From the NCBI GenBank assembly GCA_028689635.1, contig JAQVCU010000004.1:1-64000 (forward strand): a stretch of DNA of 64,000 nucleotides. Reading direction: 5' to 3'. A program made the translations under genes and the position numbers. Every line of letters begins with the position of its first letter. The stretch's first letter is position 1. The stretch is from Oscillospiraceae bacterium. Lineage in GTDB: Bacteria > Bacillota > Clostridia > Oscillospirales > Ruminococcaceae. Below are positions 9,245-19,109 of the stretch, piece by piece. The notes beneath the pieces are model-generated. The model searched no databases, was not told the DNA's origin, and saw only the letters and a list, made by a program, of their open reading frames with translations.

Positions 9245-10753
9245 ATGAAAAGGTTTCTTCGCCTTTTGGCCGTGGCGGCGGCGCTGCTTTTGCTGTGCGG
9301 CTGTATGTCCCCCATCGCCTCCGACAGTCCCTTGTTCCCCACGACAACGGTGGAAAGGCCGGCGCCGGAGGCCTCCCAGGCCGAGGATATCACCTCCCTG
9401 CGGGTGGCGTACAGCGAGGACGACGGCCTGAACCCCTATGAGATGCGCAGCGAGATCAACCAGAAGCTGTCTCCGCTGCTTTATGATTCGCTCTTTAAGT
9501 TGGACGACAGCCTTTCCGCGATCCCCTGTATGGCAGCGTCCTACGCCATGGAGGAAAACCGCTGTGTTGTCACCTTGCGGGGCGATATCGCCTTCTCGGA
9601 CGGCTCCCCCCTCACGGCGGAAGACGTGGCTTATTCGGCGGGGCTGGCCCGGGCGGAGGGATCCCCCTGGCAGCAGGCGCTGGCGGAGGTCACGGAGGTG
9701 ACGGCGGCCCCCGGCGGTCAGGTGATCTTTGCTTTGGAGCAGGCAGACGCCTATTTTACGGCGCTGCTTACCTTCCCCATCCTCAAAAGCGGTTCGGCGG
9801 AGGCCCCGGTGGGCAGCGGTCGCTATTTCTTGCAGGGAGAGGGAACGCTGGCCCTGAACGAAAATTGGTTTGGCGGCGGTATCCGGCGGATCAAGACCAT
9901 CCAATTAATTTCCCAGCCGGATAAGGAAACATTGATTTATAGCTTAAAAGTTGGTACAATAGATTATATCTATTCCGATCTTTCCGACGAGACCGCCGCC
10001 AATGCGGGAGGGAGCTTTCAGTATGTCTCCCTCAATAATTTGGTGTATCTGGGGATGAACCGCAGCGGGCTTTTGTCCCAGCCGGCGTTCCGCAAGATGC
10101 TGGAGGCGGCCTTGAACCGAAATGCCGTGGTAGAAAATTCCTACTTTGAGCGCGCGGCTGTCGCTGCGGCCCCCTTTCCGCCCCAATGGCCGCCTCTGGC
10201 GGATCTGGAATACTCCCGCGCCATCGACCAGACGGCCATAGCGGAATATCTGGAGGGGTTGGGCTTTTCGGCCCGAGGGGAGGATGGCAGGCTGATCTCG
10301 TCCGCCGGCGCCATTGACCTGACGCTTTTGGTGAACGAGGAAAACAGCTACCGCGTCGCCGCCGCCGCCCAGATCCAGCAGCAGCTGAAGAGCGCCGGGA
10401 TCGGCGTCACCGTGGTGCAGACAGATTTTGCGACTTATCAAAGCCGCATCGCCTCCGGGGACTACGACCTTTTTCTGGGCGAAGTAAAGCTTAAGGCCAA
10501 CATGGATCTCAGCGAGCTGCTCTCCCCGGAGGGGACGCTGGCCTTTGGCGGCCGGGATGAGACGCTTTGGGCAGTTTATCTGGAGTTCCGGGCCGGGCGG
10601 GCTGGCCTAAAAGACTTTTTGGACGCCTTTTACGAAAGCGTCCCCTTTATCCCGCTGGCTTGCCGCCGCGGGGCCGTCTCCTTTACCCGGGCCATTTATT
10701 ACGGCGTGGAGGCTTCGGAGCAGGATATCTTTTATAATATCCAGGACTGGTGA
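9245..10753 (+). CDS. Lipoprotein, family 5 extracellular solute-binding protein
   Basis: A 502-residue exported lipoprotein. The signal peptide ends in a lipobox (LLLCGC, Cys about residue 20), followed by a low-complexity linker and an SBP family 5 fold starting near LRVAYSEDDGLNPYEM. This fold binds peptides, nickel or oligosaccharides for ABC importers. No permease or ATPase gene is adjacent, so the partner transporter is unknown and a sensor role is possible. Shine-Dalgarno AAGGAGG lies before ATG 9245. It follows ymdB by 23 bases, suggesting co-transcription. Confidence 0.85.
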   Translation: MKRFLRLLAVAAALLLLCGCMSPIASDSPLFPTTTVERPAPEASQAEDITSLRVAYSEDDGLNPYEMRSEINQKLSPLLYDSLFKLDDSLSAIPCMAASYAMEENRCVVTLRGDIAFSDGSPLTAEDVAYSAGLARAEGSPWQQALAEVTEVTAAPGGQVIFALEQADAYFTALLTFPILKSGSAEAPVGSGRYFLQGEGTLALNENWFGGGIRRIKTIQLISQPDKETLIYSLKVGTIDYIYSDLSDETAANAGGSFQYVSLNNLVYLGMNRSGLLSQPAFRKMLEAALNRNAVVENSYFERAAVAAAPFPPQWPPLADLEYSRAIDQTAIAEYLEGLGFSARGEDGRLISSAGAIDLTLLVNEENSYRVAAAAQIQQQLKSAGIGVTVVQTDFATYQSRIASGDYDLFLGEVKLKANMDLSELLSPEGTLAFGGRDETLWAVYLEFRAGRAGLKDFLDAFYESVPFIPLACRRGAVSFTRAIYYGVEASEQDIFYNIQDW

Positions 10754-10846
10754 CGGTTTGCCGGGCCTGTGAGAAAAATACAGCGATCCAGCGGTATGTT
10801 CCCGGGGCGCGTCTGCGCCGCGGCGTCAAAAAAGGAGGGACTATCC

Positions 10847-11200
10847 TTGATTAAAATGGAAAACCATCTGGGGGCCACCAACATTTCTCAGGAGTATTTT
10901 GCGAGCCTGGTCGGCCGCGCGGCTTCCGAGTGCTTTGGCGTGTCGGGTATGGTCAACACAACGCCCTCTCAGGGGATCCGTACGATCCTTTCCCGGCAGG
11001 ATGTGCCCGATAAGGGCGTTCGGGTGCACATTGCCGGCGGAAAGCTGGTGGTGGATCTTCACATTATCGTGACCTACGGTGTGAACATTTCTGCGATCGT
11101 CAAAAGCATTGTCAACAAAGTACGCTATGTCATCGAGGACGCTACCTCTATGGAGGTGGCGAGGGTCAATGTCTATGTAGACGGTATGCGGGCGGAATGA
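10847..11200 (+). CDS. Asp23/Gls24 family envelope stress response protein
   Basis: A 117-residue Asp23/Gls24-family protein (YloU-like). The start is taken as TTG 10847, seven bases after a strong AAAGGAGGG; ATG 10856 is three codons further in. The body has the family's alternating pattern, including GVRVHIAGGKLVVDLHIIVTYGVNI and VEDATSMEVARVNVYVDGMR-like segments. Gls24 proteins associate with the cell envelope and respond to alkaline or cell-wall stress. The gene is followed by the DAK2/FakA-like gene, the same order as yloU-yloV in Bacillus. Confidence 0.9.
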   Translation: MIKMENHLGATNISQEYFASLVGRAASECFGVSGMVNTTPSQGIRTILSRQDVPDKGVRVHIAGGKLVVDLHIIVTYGVNISAIVKSIVNKVRYVIEDATSMEVARVNVYVDGMRAE

Positions 11201-11296
11201 TCCGGCTGCAAAGCGAAGGCTGCGGCCCTGCGGCGGCTTTCGGGCACAAGAATTGATGCCGCGCTGGATGTGCGGTAATCCGGGAGGTTAATCACT

Positions 11297-12955
11297 GTGA
11301 TAGAGGGAAAGCTGCTGCGGGACGCTTATATTTCCGCGGCCAACAACATTGGGAACAAGCGCCAGGAAGTTGACGCGCTCAACGTGTTCCCCGTGCCGGA
11401 CGGCGATACCGGTACCAACATGTCCATGACGATGTCCGCCTCGGTGCGGGAACTGGAAAAAATGGAGGATCCCACTGTGGCGGCAGTGGCGCAGACGGCG
11501 GCTTCCGCTTTGCTGCGCGGCGCCCGAGGAAACTCCGGCGTGATCCTCTCCCTGCTGTTCCGCGGCTTTGCCAAGGGCCTGGCAGGCAAGACGGCTGCCG
11601 ACGGCGCCGATTTTGCCAACGCTTTGACCCTGGGCGTGGAGGCCGCGTATAAGGCGGTCATGAAGCCAACAGAGGGTACCATCCTCACCGTCTCCCGCGT
11701 GGCGGCGGAGCGCGCAAAGGAAAAAGCCAAGCAGGGCGCCGGCGCCATCGCCGTGTGGGAGGAGATCCTCGCCGCCGCGGGCGAAGCCCTGGAACAGACC
11801 CCGGAACTGCTTCCTGTCCTGAAAAAGGCGGGCGTGGTGGATGCGGGCGGCCGCGGCCTGGTGGTGATCTTTGAGGGAATGATCAGCGTCCTGCGGGACG
11901 GCGTGCTGATCGCGAGCGAAGAGCAAAAGCCCAGCGCCCCGGAGGGAAGCGACGCGTTCCGCAATGCGGCGGGCGAATTTGACGGCGATATTCGGTTTAC
12001 ATACTGTACCGAATTTATCGTGGAGAAGAAAGACGGCTGCGGCGATTCCTTAAAACTGCGCGCATATCTGGAATCCATCGGCGACTGCGTGGTGGTGGTG
12101 GATGACGACGAGATCATCAAATGCCATGTGCATACCAACAACCCGGGCAAGGCGCTGGAAGAAGCCATCCGCTATGGGATGCTTTCCAAAATGAAGATCG
12201 AAAACATGCAGGAGCAGCATGCCCAGCGCAAGGCCTCGGTGGCCAGCCAGAACAAAAAAGCCAGGGAGCCGGAGTACGCTCCGGTCGACCCCAATATCCC
12301 CTATGGCATTGTGGCCGTGGCGGCCGGGGACGGCCTGCAGGCCCTTTTCCGCGATCTAGGAGCCGCGGGTATCGTCAGCGGCGGGCAGACCATGAACCCC
12401 TCTACGGACGACATTCTCAAGGCGGTGCAGTCGGTGCCCGCCCAGAACGTCATCGTCCTGCCCAACAATAAAAATATCATTATGGCGGCGGAGCAGGCCA
12501 TCGGCCTGGCGGATCGCAAGGTGTGCGTGCTGCCCACCCGCACGGTTCCCCAGGGCATTGCGGCCATGCTGGCCTTCGATCCGGATTCCGAGCTGGAAGA
12601 CAACCAGATGGGTATGACCAACGCCATCGCCTCTGTCTCCACGGGGCAGATCACCTTTGCCGCCCGGGATTCGGATTTTGACGGCCACGAGATCAAGGCG
12701 GGGGAGCTTTTGGCCCTGGATAATGGCAAGCTGGCCTTCACCAGCCGGGATCTCAACCGTGCCTGCGTCAAGCTGGTGCGGCAGATGCTTAGCTGGGACA
12801 GCTCTTTTGTCACCATGTACTATGGTTCCGACGTCACCGAGGAGCAGGCCGCCGAGGTGGAAGCCGCCGTGAAGGCAAAGCTTCCGGATTCGGTGGAACT
12901 GACCATGCTCAGCGGCGGGCAGCCGGTGTACTATTTCATCATTGCGGTGGAATAA
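11297..12955 (+). CDS. fakA: DAK2 domain fatty acid kinase FakA-like protein (YloV)
   Basis: A 552-residue protein with an N-terminal DAK2 ATP-binding domain (residues 1-200, motif NVFPVPDGDTGTNM near 30-43), a middle domain (about 225-300, H-V-H-T-N-N-P) and a C-terminal DegV-like domain. FakA phosphorylates fatty acids presented by a FakB protein, feeding exogenous fatty acids into phospholipid synthesis. The GTG at 11297 follows GGGAGG. No fakB is in the window. A stand-alone paralogue of the middle domain occurs at 53438-53689. Confidence 0.92.
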   Translation: MIEGKLLRDAYISAANNIGNKRQEVDALNVFPVPDGDTGTNMSMTMSASVRELEKMEDPTVAAVAQTAASALLRGARGNSGVILSLLFRGFAKGLAGKTAADGADFANALTLGVEAAYKAVMKPTEGTILTVSRVAAERAKEKAKQGAGAIAVWEEILAAAGEALEQTPELLPVLKKAGVVDAGGRGLVVIFEGMISVLRDGVLIASEEQKPSAPEGSDAFRNAAGEFDGDIRFTYCTEFIVEKKDGCGDSLKLRAYLESIGDCVVVVDDDEIIKCHVHTNNPGKALEEAIRYGMLSKMKIENMQEQHAQRKASVASQNKKAREPEYAPVDPNIPYGIVAVAAGDGLQALFRDLGAAGIVSGGQTMNPSTDDILKAVQSVPAQNVIVLPNNKNIIMAAEQAIGLADRKVCVLPTRTVPQGIAAMLAFDPDSELEDNQMGMTNAIASVSTGQITFAARDSDFDGHEIKAGELLALDNGKLAFTSRDLNRACVKLVRQMLSWDSSFVTMYYGSDVTEEQAAEVEAAVKAKLPDSVELTMLSGGQPVYYFIIAVE

Positions 12956-12973
12956 GAACCACCAGATCGAAAA

Positions 12974-12998
12974 GGGGCGGGTTTCCCGTCCCTTTTTT
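12974..12998 (+). terminator. Intrinsic terminator after fakA
   Basis: GGGGCGGG pairs with CCCGTCCC (one G-U pair) and is followed by six T. Confidence 0.85.
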
Positions 12999-13014
12999 CT
13001 TTGGAAAGAGGGGA

Positions 13015-13449
13015 ATGCTTTTGGAGGTAAAAAGAGCGCGCCCGGAGGAAAAAGAGGCTGTTTACCGCCTGATCTGCCGTTTGGAGGGCAGGCGGCTGGA
13101 TCGGGAGACCTTTTTTGGCCGGTATCTCGGGGACCTTTGCGCCCCGGATGTTTGTTTTTTGACGGCGGAGGGTCCGGAAGGGACGATCGGCTTTTTGAGC
13201 CTCTACTTTCACCGTTACCTTCACCACGACGGGGAGGTCGCCGAGATCGGCGAGCTGGCGGTGGAGGCGGACGCGCGGGGGAAGGGCGTTGGCAGCGCCC
13301 TGTTTCACGCCGCAAAACAGGAGGCTGCCCGCCGCGGCTGCGAGACCCTGGAGGTGCACTGCGGCGCGGGACGAGGGGCCGCCCACTCTTTTTACAGGGG
13401 CCGGGGCATGGAGGAGAGCCACAAGAAATTTACCCTGCGGCTGGAATAG
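13015..13449 (+). CDS. GNAT family N-acetyltransferase
   Basis: A 144-residue acetyltransferase with the acetyl-CoA-binding motif A (about residues 80-100: ELAVEADARGKGVGSALF, with R/Q-x-x-G-x-G/A as ARGKGVGS) and the C-terminal HSFYRGRGM segment. The acceptor is unknown. ATG 13015 follows GAGGGG. It stands alone between terminators. Confidence 0.85.
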   Translation: MLLEVKRARPEEKEAVYRLICRLEGRRLDRETFFGRYLGDLCAPDVCFLTAEGPEGTIGFLSLYFHRYLHHDGEVAEIGELAVEADARGKGVGSALFHAAKQEAARRGCETLEVHCGAGRGAAHSFYRGRGMEESHKKFTLRLE

Positions 13450-13460
13450 CAGGGACGATC

Positions 13461-13498
13461 AAACGGGCCTCGATCCCAATTGGAATCGAGGCCCGTTT
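13461..13498. terminator. Bidirectional terminator between the GNAT gene and recG
   Basis: A 14-bp perfect stem (13461-13474 with 13485-13498), AAA on one side and TTT on the other, between convergent genes. Confidence 0.8.
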
Positions 13499-13525
13499 TG
13501 CGGTTTTTTTGTGCGTTTCTGGAGA

Positions 13526-15556
13526 TCATCCGGCGGAGACCTGGCTGAGCATCCGTTCGACTTCGGCGCCCAGGGGGCGGTTTTCCGGCCGGGAGAGGGA
13601 AGGGTCTTCCTTTAAAAGCCACTGGGCGGCCTCCTGTGTGGTTTTGACCAGCGCTACGTCGCCTGCCATATCGGCGATTTTCAGCAGAGGGAGCCCGTGC
13701 TGCCGTGTGCCAAAAAAATCCCCGGGGCCGCGGAGCTTGAGGTCCTCCTCGGCGATGGCGAAGCCGTCGGTGGTGCGGCAAATGGCGCGCAGGCGCGGCG
13801 CGGCGGATTGGGAGACCAAAATACAGTGGGACTGTACATCGCCGCGGCCCACCCGGCCGCGAAGCTGGTGCAGCTGGCTCAGGCCGAAGCGCTCGGCGTT
13901 TTCGATCATCATGACCACGGCGTTGGGGACATCCACCCCGACCTCGATGACGGTGGTGGCGACCAGAAGCTGGATCTCACCGGCGGCGAAGCGGCGCATG
14001 ACGCGGTCTTTTTCCGCGCTTTTCATCCGCCCGTGAAGAACGCCCACCCGGTAACCGGAAAACTCCCTGGCGGCCAACTTTTCGGCATATTCCTCGGCGG
14101 CCAGCAGGCCGGGGTCGCTCTCCTCGGTTTGTTCCACCAAAGGGCAGACGATATAGGCCTGACGCCCCTCGTCCAGATATTTGCGGATAAAACCGCAGGC
14201 GCGCTGGCGTTTGGCAGGGTCGATGAGATAGGTCTTTACCGGCAGGCGCCCAGCGGGCAGCTCGTCGATGACCGACACGTCCAGATCGCCATAGACGATA
14301 AAGGCAAGGGTGCGGGGGATGGGGGTGGCGGAGAGCACCAGCACGTGGGGGGCGCTGCCCTTTTGAGAGAGGGCGGTGCGCTGCGCAACGCCAAACCGGT
14401 GCTGTTCGTCGGTGACCACTAAGCCAAGCCTGGAAAAGGCGACTTCTTCTTGAATCAGGGCGTGGGTGCCAATGACCAGGGAGGTTTCCCCTGCGGCGAG
14501 ACGCTCCCGCGCAAGCTTTTTTTCCCGAAGGGGCATGGAGCCGGTAAGCAGCGCCACCGAAAGGCCGCTGCCGTGAAAAAGCCGGGCAAGGGTGGCATAG
14601 TGCTGCTCCGCCAGGATCTCGGTGGGGACCATGAGGGCGGACTGATAGCCGTTTTGTGCGGCAAACCAGATGGCGGCGGCGGCTACCATGGTCTTGCCGG
14701 AGCCGACGTCCCCCTGGATCAGGCGGTTCATGGGGCTGGGACGGGTGAGGTCGGCGCAGGTCTCCTCAATGGCGCGGCGCTGGGCGCCGGTGAGGGAAAA
14801 AGGCAGGAGCCCCAAAAAGCCGGAGAGCTCCACCGGAGACATGGGCGCGCCGGTTTGCCGGTGGCTGTTGGATTTTAATTGGGACAGAGCAAGGGAAAGG
14901 GTGAAGAGCTCCTCAAACATCAAACGGCGGCGGGCCCGGTCCAGGGCCTGCTGGGAAGGGGGGAAATGGACGTCGCGCAGGGCCTCCTCCAAGCCGCAGA
15001 GCTCAAAACGGGCCAGCAGCTGAGGGGGGAGGGTCTCGCCGATATGGCCCTGAAGCAGGGTCAGCGCCTGGCGTACGCTGGCGCTGACAGCGCGGGAGGA
15101 AAGCCCTTCCGTCAGGGGATAGATGGGAAAAAAGGCCTCCTCCCCCTGCGGGGAGAGCACCAGAGGGGCGGTCATTTCACGGTGGGTAAATTTCCCCTCC
15201 ATGCGGCCGTAGAAGATATATTCCTCCTCTTCCTTCAGCTGGGCCACCGTATATTTGGCGTGAAAAAATGTGAGGTACAGGTCGTCGGTGTCGTCGGTGG
15301 CAAGGGCTTTGAAAAGGGAAAGCCCTTTGCGGATGCGCTGCTCGCCGGATTTGGAGACCAGGCGGGCGCGGACGGCGCAGGTCTCGCCGAAAGGAGCGGC
15401 GGAAATTGGCTCGGGATGGGAATAATCCAGATATTCCCGGGGATAGTGGCGCAGCAGATCCCCCAGGGTGAAAACGCCGAGCCGGCCATAAAGGGCGGCC
15501 CGCTTCTCCCCCACGCCTTTTAAATACCGCAGGTCGGTATCCAGGGAATATTCCAT
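13526..15556 (-). CDS. recG: ATP-dependent DNA helicase RecG
   Basis: A 676-residue superfamily 2 helicase that remodels stalled forks and branched DNA. It has an N-terminal wedge/OB domain (residues 1-240), Walker A GDVGSGKTMVAA near residue 287, the RecG-type motif II D-E-Q-H-R-F-G near 386, and motif VI with Q-L-R-G-R-V-G-R-G near 610. ATG 15556 is preceded at eight bases by AAGGAG; an in-frame GTG three codons upstream is too close to that site. Confidence 0.97.
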   Translation of the reverse strand: MEYSLDTDLRYLKGVGEKRAALYGRLGVFTLGDLLRHYPREYLDYSHPEPISAAPFGETCAVRARLVSKSGEQRIRKGLSLFKALATDDTDDLYLTFFHAKYTVAQLKEEEEYIFYGRMEGKFTHREMTAPLVLSPQGEEAFFPIYPLTEGLSSRAVSASVRQALTLLQGHIGETLPPQLLARFELCGLEEALRDVHFPPSQQALDRARRRLMFEELFTLSLALSQLKSNSHRQTGAPMSPVELSGFLGLLPFSLTGAQRRAIEETCADLTRPSPMNRLIQGDVGSGKTMVAAAAIWFAAQNGYQSALMVPTEILAEQHYATLARLFHGSGLSVALLTGSMPLREKKLARERLAAGETSLVIGTHALIQEEVAFSRLGLVVTDEQHRFGVAQRTALSQKGSAPHVLVLSATPIPRTLAFIVYGDLDVSVIDELPAGRLPVKTYLIDPAKRQRACGFIRKYLDEGRQAYIVCPLVEQTEESDPGLLAAEEYAEKLAAREFSGYRVGVLHGRMKSAEKDRVMRRFAAGEIQLLVATTVIEVGVDVPNAVVMMIENAERFGLSQLHQLRGRVGRGDVQSHCILVSQSAAPRLRAICRTTDGFAIAEEDLKLRGPGDFFGTRQHGLPLLKIADMAGDVALVKTTQEAAQWLLKEDPSLSRPENRPLGAEVERMLSQVSAG

Positions 15557-15678
15557 TCCGATCACTCCTTTGAAAATGCCCCAATGTGCCGCTATAGCCC
15601 TATTTTACCTCTACTTGGCCGGTTTGTCACGGGGAAAAGGGAAAAGGTGGAAAACTGGGCGCTTTTGACCTTTGCGGC

Positions 15679-15710
15679 AAAAAAAGCGGGGGCTGCGCCG
15701 CAGCCTCCGC
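15679..15710 (-). terminator. Intrinsic terminator of the iscS-iscU-mnmA operon
   Basis: On the minus strand GCGGAGGCTGC pairs with GCAGCCCCCGC and is followed by a T-run. Confidence 0.85.
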
Positions 15711-15727
15711 CTGGAAAATCTATTTTT

Positions 15728-16792
15728 TTAGAGGGGCTTCTCCTCCAGCTGCTTTTCGATCAGGCCGCCGCCGAGGACATAATCTCCGTCGTAACACACG
15801 GCGGATTGGCCGGGAGCGAGGGCGCGCTGAGGTGTTTCAAACTCCACCAGAGCCCGTCCATCCGGAAAGGGGGTCACCAGAGCGGCGGCTTCCCGGGCAA
15901 CGGAACGAACCTTGACGCCGCAGGGGAAGGGCTTTTCCGGCCGGTCGAAAGCGATCCAGCGGCAGTCCTCCAGCCAGACCCCGCGGGCGTATTCCTGGCC
16001 GGAATCGGCCAGATAGATGCGGTTTGTCTCCGGCGAGATGGAGCGGATGAACACCGGGCGGCCCAAGGCGATGCCCAGGCCCTTGCGCTGGCCCACGGTA
16101 TAGTGCAGCAGCCCGCGGTGCTTTCCGCAGGGGACGCCCTCCGGCGAGATAAAATCCCCCTGGGGCATGGGGCCGAAACGGCGCTCTAAATAGCCCGGAT
16201 AGTCGTTATCCGGCACGAAGCAGATCTCCTGGCTGTCGGGCGATGAGGCGCAGGGAAGCCCCGCTTTGGCGGCGATGGCCCGTACCTCATCCTTTGGCAG
16301 GGCCTGCAAAGGCAGCGCCAACATAGAGAGCTGCTCCTGCGAGAGGCGGTAAAGCATGTAGGATTGATCCCGGGGAAGACACCCCGCCTTTTTCAGCAGG
16401 TATCGCCCGTCTTTTTCCTCCACCCCGGCGTAGTGGCCGGTGGCCACCTGGCCGTAGCCCAACTCTTTGGCCTTCTGGCAAAGGATGGCGAACTTGGTGG
16501 TGGGGTTGCAGATGACGCAGGGGTTCGGGGTGCGCCCCCGGCGGTATTCCCGGTTGAAGGGCTCGATGACCTGCCGGGTGAACCAGTCTTCCTCCTGCGC
16601 CACATACAGGGGGATATCCAGGGCCTGGGCGGCCTGGCGCGCCGCTTGAACGGCGCTTTCGTGGCAGGGGGAAAGCCGGAGCACCAAAGCGCCCACGTCA
16701 TATCCGGCTTTTTTCAGCAGATAAACGCAAACGGAGGAATCGACCCCTCCGCTTAAAGCCACCAGGACGCGGTTGGCCGGATCAATGGACAT
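15728..16792 (-). CDS. mnmA: tRNA-specific 2-thiouridylase MnmA
   Basis: A 354-residue enzyme that adds sulfur to U34 of tRNA-Lys, -Glu and -Gln. The PP-loop SGGVDSS is near residue 14, the first catalytic Cys is in the N-P-C-V-I-C-N motif near 103, and the second is in DSQEICF near 200. The ATG at 16792 overlaps the end of the iscU-like gene by 11 bases, which implies translational coupling. The sulfur for MnmA comes from a cysteine desulfurase, encoded two genes upstream in the same operon. Confidence 0.96.
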   Translation of the reverse strand: MSIDPANRVLVALSGGVDSSVCVYLLKKAGYDVGALVLRLSPCHESAVQAARQAAQALDIPLYVAQEEDWFTRQVIEPFNREYRRGRTPNPCVICNPTTKFAILCQKAKELGYGQVATGHYAGVEEKDGRYLLKKAGCLPRDQSYMLYRLSQEQLSMLALPLQALPKDEVRAIAAKAGLPCASSPDSQEICFVPDNDYPGYLERRFGPMPQGDFISPEGVPCGKHRGLLHYTVGQRKGLGIALGRPVFIRSISPETNRIYLADSGQEYARGVWLEDCRWIAFDRPEKPFPCGVKVRSVAREAAALVTPFPDGRALVEFETPQRALAPGQSAVCYDGDYVLGGGLIEKQLEEKPL

Positions 16793-17210
16793 GGCAGGCC
16801 TCACAGTCCCCAATGTCGCCGACGATGGGGGCGGGGTCGATGCCGAGCTTGGTATAATAATCGGACAGGGCGGCCTTGACGGCCTGCTCCGCCAGGACAG
16901 AACAGTGGATCTTGGCGGGCGGCAGGCCCTCCAGCGCCTCGACAACGGCCTTGTTGGAGAGCTTTAAGGCGTCCTCGATGCTTTTTCCCTTGATCATCTC
17001 GGTGGCCATGGAGCTGGTGGCGATGGCGGCGCCGCAGCCAAAGGTCTTAAACTTAACGTCTTCGATGACGCCGTTTTTGATCTTGAGATACATTTTCATG
17101 ATATCGCCGCATTTGGCGTTGCCCACTTCGCCCACGCCGTCGGCATCGGCGATCTCGCCCACGTTGCGGGGATTGGTGAAATGATCCATTACTTTATCGG
17201 TGTATAACAT
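16782..17210 (-). CDS. Fe-S cluster scaffold, IscU/NifU N-terminal family
   Basis: A 142-residue scaffold for Fe-S cluster assembly. Conserved ligands are Cys in G-N-A-K-C-G-D near residue 35, Cys in KTFGCGAA near 60 and Cys in KIHCSVLA near 103. A short C-terminal tail ends with C-E-A-C-H-V-H, an additional C-x-x-C-H not needed for the classical scaffold. Clostridial single-domain NifU-like proteins often carry such a tail. ATG 17210 follows GAGGAGG. It lies 17 bases behind iscS and overlaps mnmA. Confidence 0.93.
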   Translation of the reverse strand: MLYTDKVMDHFTNPRNVGEIADADGVGEVGNAKCGDIMKMYLKIKNGVIEDVKFKTFGCGAAIATSSMATEMIKGKSIEDALKLSNKAVVEALEGLPPAKIHCSVLAEQAVKAALSDYYTKLGIDPAPIVGDIGDCEACHVH

Positions 17211-17227
17211 ATGGTCGTCCTCCTCAT

Positions 17228-18427
17228 TTATTCCGTGATGATTCTTTCCCAAAGGGGAGACATGGCACGCAGGCGGCGGATAATATCCGGCAGCACTTCG
17301 ATGATATAATCGGCGTCGGCTTCGGTGTTCTCGTCAGAGAAGCTCAGCCGCAGGGAACCGTGGGCCCATTCGTGGGTCAGGCCAAGAGAGAGCAGCACAT
17401 GGCTGGGATCCAGGGAACCGGAGGTGCAGGCGGAGCCGGAGGAAGCGCTGATACCGGCGCCGTCCAGGCTCAACAGCAGGGATTCCCCCTCCACGCCGAG
17501 GAAGGAAAAGTTGACGCTGCCGGGCAGGCGATGGACCGGGTCGCCATTGAGACGCGTATGGTCAAAGCCGTCAAAGGCGCGGATAAGCTTGTCTCGCAGC
17601 ACCTTCAGCCGGGCGGCGCGGGCGGGGATATCGGCACAGGCGGCCTCGATGGCCACACCCAGCCCCACGATACCGGCGATGTTTTCGGTGCCGGCGCGAT
17701 GGCCGCGTTCCTGCCCGCCGCCGTCGATGAGGTTGGGCAGAAGGATGCCGCGGCGGCAATACAGCGCCCCGACCCCTTTCGGGCCGTGGAGCTTATGGGC
17801 GGAGAGGGAGAGCAGGTCGATGTTCTGGGCCTTTACGTCGATCTCCACATTGCCCACCGCCTGGACGGCGTCGGTGTGGAACAAAACGCCGTGCCGGTGG
17901 CAGATGGCGCCGATCTCGGCAATGGGCTGGATGGTGCCGATCTCGTTGTTGGCATACATGATGGAAACCAGGGCGGTGTCCTCCCGGATGGCTTTTTCCA
18001 CCTCTTCGGCGTGGATCATCCCCATGGCGTCCACGGGCAGATAGGTGACTTCAAAGCCCTCTTTTTCCAAAGAAGCGCAGGTGTGCAGCACAGCGTGATG
18101 CTCGAACACAGAGGTGACGATGTGTTTTTTCCCTTTTTTGGCCAGAGTATGGGCCACACCTTTGATCGCCCAGTTATCAGCCTCGGAGCCGCCGGAGGTG
18201 AAATAGATCTCGGTGGGGCCTTCGTGTTTGGAAATGGAGGCGCCCAGGGCTCTTTCCACCTGGTTGCGGGCGTTTTCCATGGCGGCGCAGGCCTCGCGGC
18301 CCTTGCGGTAGATGCTGGAGGCGTTGCCATAGCCCTCCTTGAGCCAAGGCAGCATGGCCTCCAACACCGGATCGGAGATCCGGGTGGTGGCGGAGTTATC
18401 CGCATAGACAAATCGTTTTTCAGCCAA
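17228..18427 (-). CDS. Cysteine desulfurase (IscS/NifS family)
   Basis: A 399-residue PLP enzyme that takes sulfur from cysteine for Fe-S clusters and tRNA thiolation. Features: [14 protein letters not shown] at the N-terminus, the PLP-lysine motif [10 protein letters not shown] near residue 205, and the active-site Cys in [10 protein letters not shown] near residue 327. The start is TTG 18427, eight bases after AGGAGG; no ATG fits. It leads the iscS-iscU-mnmA operon. Confidence 0.95.
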   Translation of the reverse strand: MAEKRFVYADNSATTRISDPVLEAMLPWLKEGYGNASSIYRKGREACAAMENARNQVERALGASISKHEGPTEIYFTSGGSEADNWAIKGVAHTLAKKGKKHIVTSVFEHHAVLHTCASLEKEGFEVTYLPVDAMGMIHAEEVEKAIREDTALVSIMYANNEIGTIQPIAEIGAICHRHGVLFHTDAVQAVGNVEIDVKAQNIDLLSLSAHKLHGPKGVGALYCRRGILLPNLIDGGGQERGHRAGTENIAGIVGLGVAIEAACADIPARAARLKVLRDKLIRAFDGFDHTRLNGDPVHRLPGSVNFSFLGVEGESLLLSLDGAGISASSGSACTSGSLDPSHVLLSLGLTHEWAHGSLRLSFSDENTEADADYIIEVLPDIIRRLRAMSPLWERIITE

Positions 18428-18491
18428 AGGTAAAACCTCCTCAAAAGCCCCGAAAAGTGGAGCGGGCGGGTTGATTTTCTTTACGAGTGAT

Positions 18492-18520
18492 AATATATAG
18501 TATTTTACTGGGAATTGCAA
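18492..18520 (-). promoter_or_regulatory. Promoter of the iscS-iscU-mnmA operon
   Basis: On the minus strand: TTGCAA (plus 18515-18520), 17-base spacer, TATATT (plus 18492-18497). An Rrf2-type regulator gene lies far away at 62 kb, so control by it is only a guess. Confidence 0.65.
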
Positions 18521-18595
18521 GCCCTATCCATGAGAAAGAAAAAAATTTACAACTGAGACGGAAAAACAGCTTTTTTCCCGAAAAAGCTGTGCAAG

Positions 18596-19042
18596 CTAAC
18601 GAAGGTTTTGATAGAAACTGACCGCCAACTGGTCGCAGCGTTCGTTCTCGGGGTGTCCGGCGTGGCCCTTTACCCAGCAAAAGGTCACCTGATGGGTCTC
18701 GCACAGGGTGAGCAGCTGCTGCCAGAGGTCGGCGTTGAGGGCGGGTTCCCGGTTGCTTTTTTTCCAGCCGTTGGCGCGCCATTTTTTGGCCCAACCCTTT
18801 TCGATTCCGTTGACCACATACTGGGAATCGGTGGTGAGGCGCACGCTGCAGGGCCGCTTAAGGGCCGAAAGGGCGCTGATGACCGCCGTAAGCTCCATGC
18901 GGTTGTTGGTGGTGGCGCTTTCGCCGCCGCACAGCTCCTTTTCTACGCCGTTGTAGCGCAGCACAGCGCCCCAGCCCCCGGGGCCCGGGTTGCCGGAGCA
19001 GGCGCCATCCGTAAAGATCTCTACATATTTTTCTTCCGCCAT
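18596..19042 (-). CDS. rnhA: Ribonuclease HI
   Basis: A 148-residue RNase HI that cuts RNA in RNA-DNA hybrids. Catalytic residues are visible: Asp in I-F-T-D-G-A near residue 11, Glu in N-N-R-M-E-L near 48, Asp in T-T-D-S-Q-Y near 71, and the [11 protein letters not shown] loop with His and Asp near 125-136. ATG 19042 follows AAGGAAAAGCTT. Confidence 0.96.
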   Translation of the reverse strand: MAEEKYVEIFTDGACSGNPGPGGWGAVLRYNGVEKELCGGESATTNNRMELTAVISALSALKRPCSVRLTTDSQYVVNGIEKGWAKKWRANGWKKSNREPALNADLWQQLLTLCETHQVTFCWVKGHAGHPENERCDQLAVSFYQNLR

Positions 19043-19109
19043 AAGCTTTTCCTTCCCGCCGCGGGCTCTGCCCGGGCAAAACGAGGGGGGATGCGCCCCA
19101 GATAAAATC

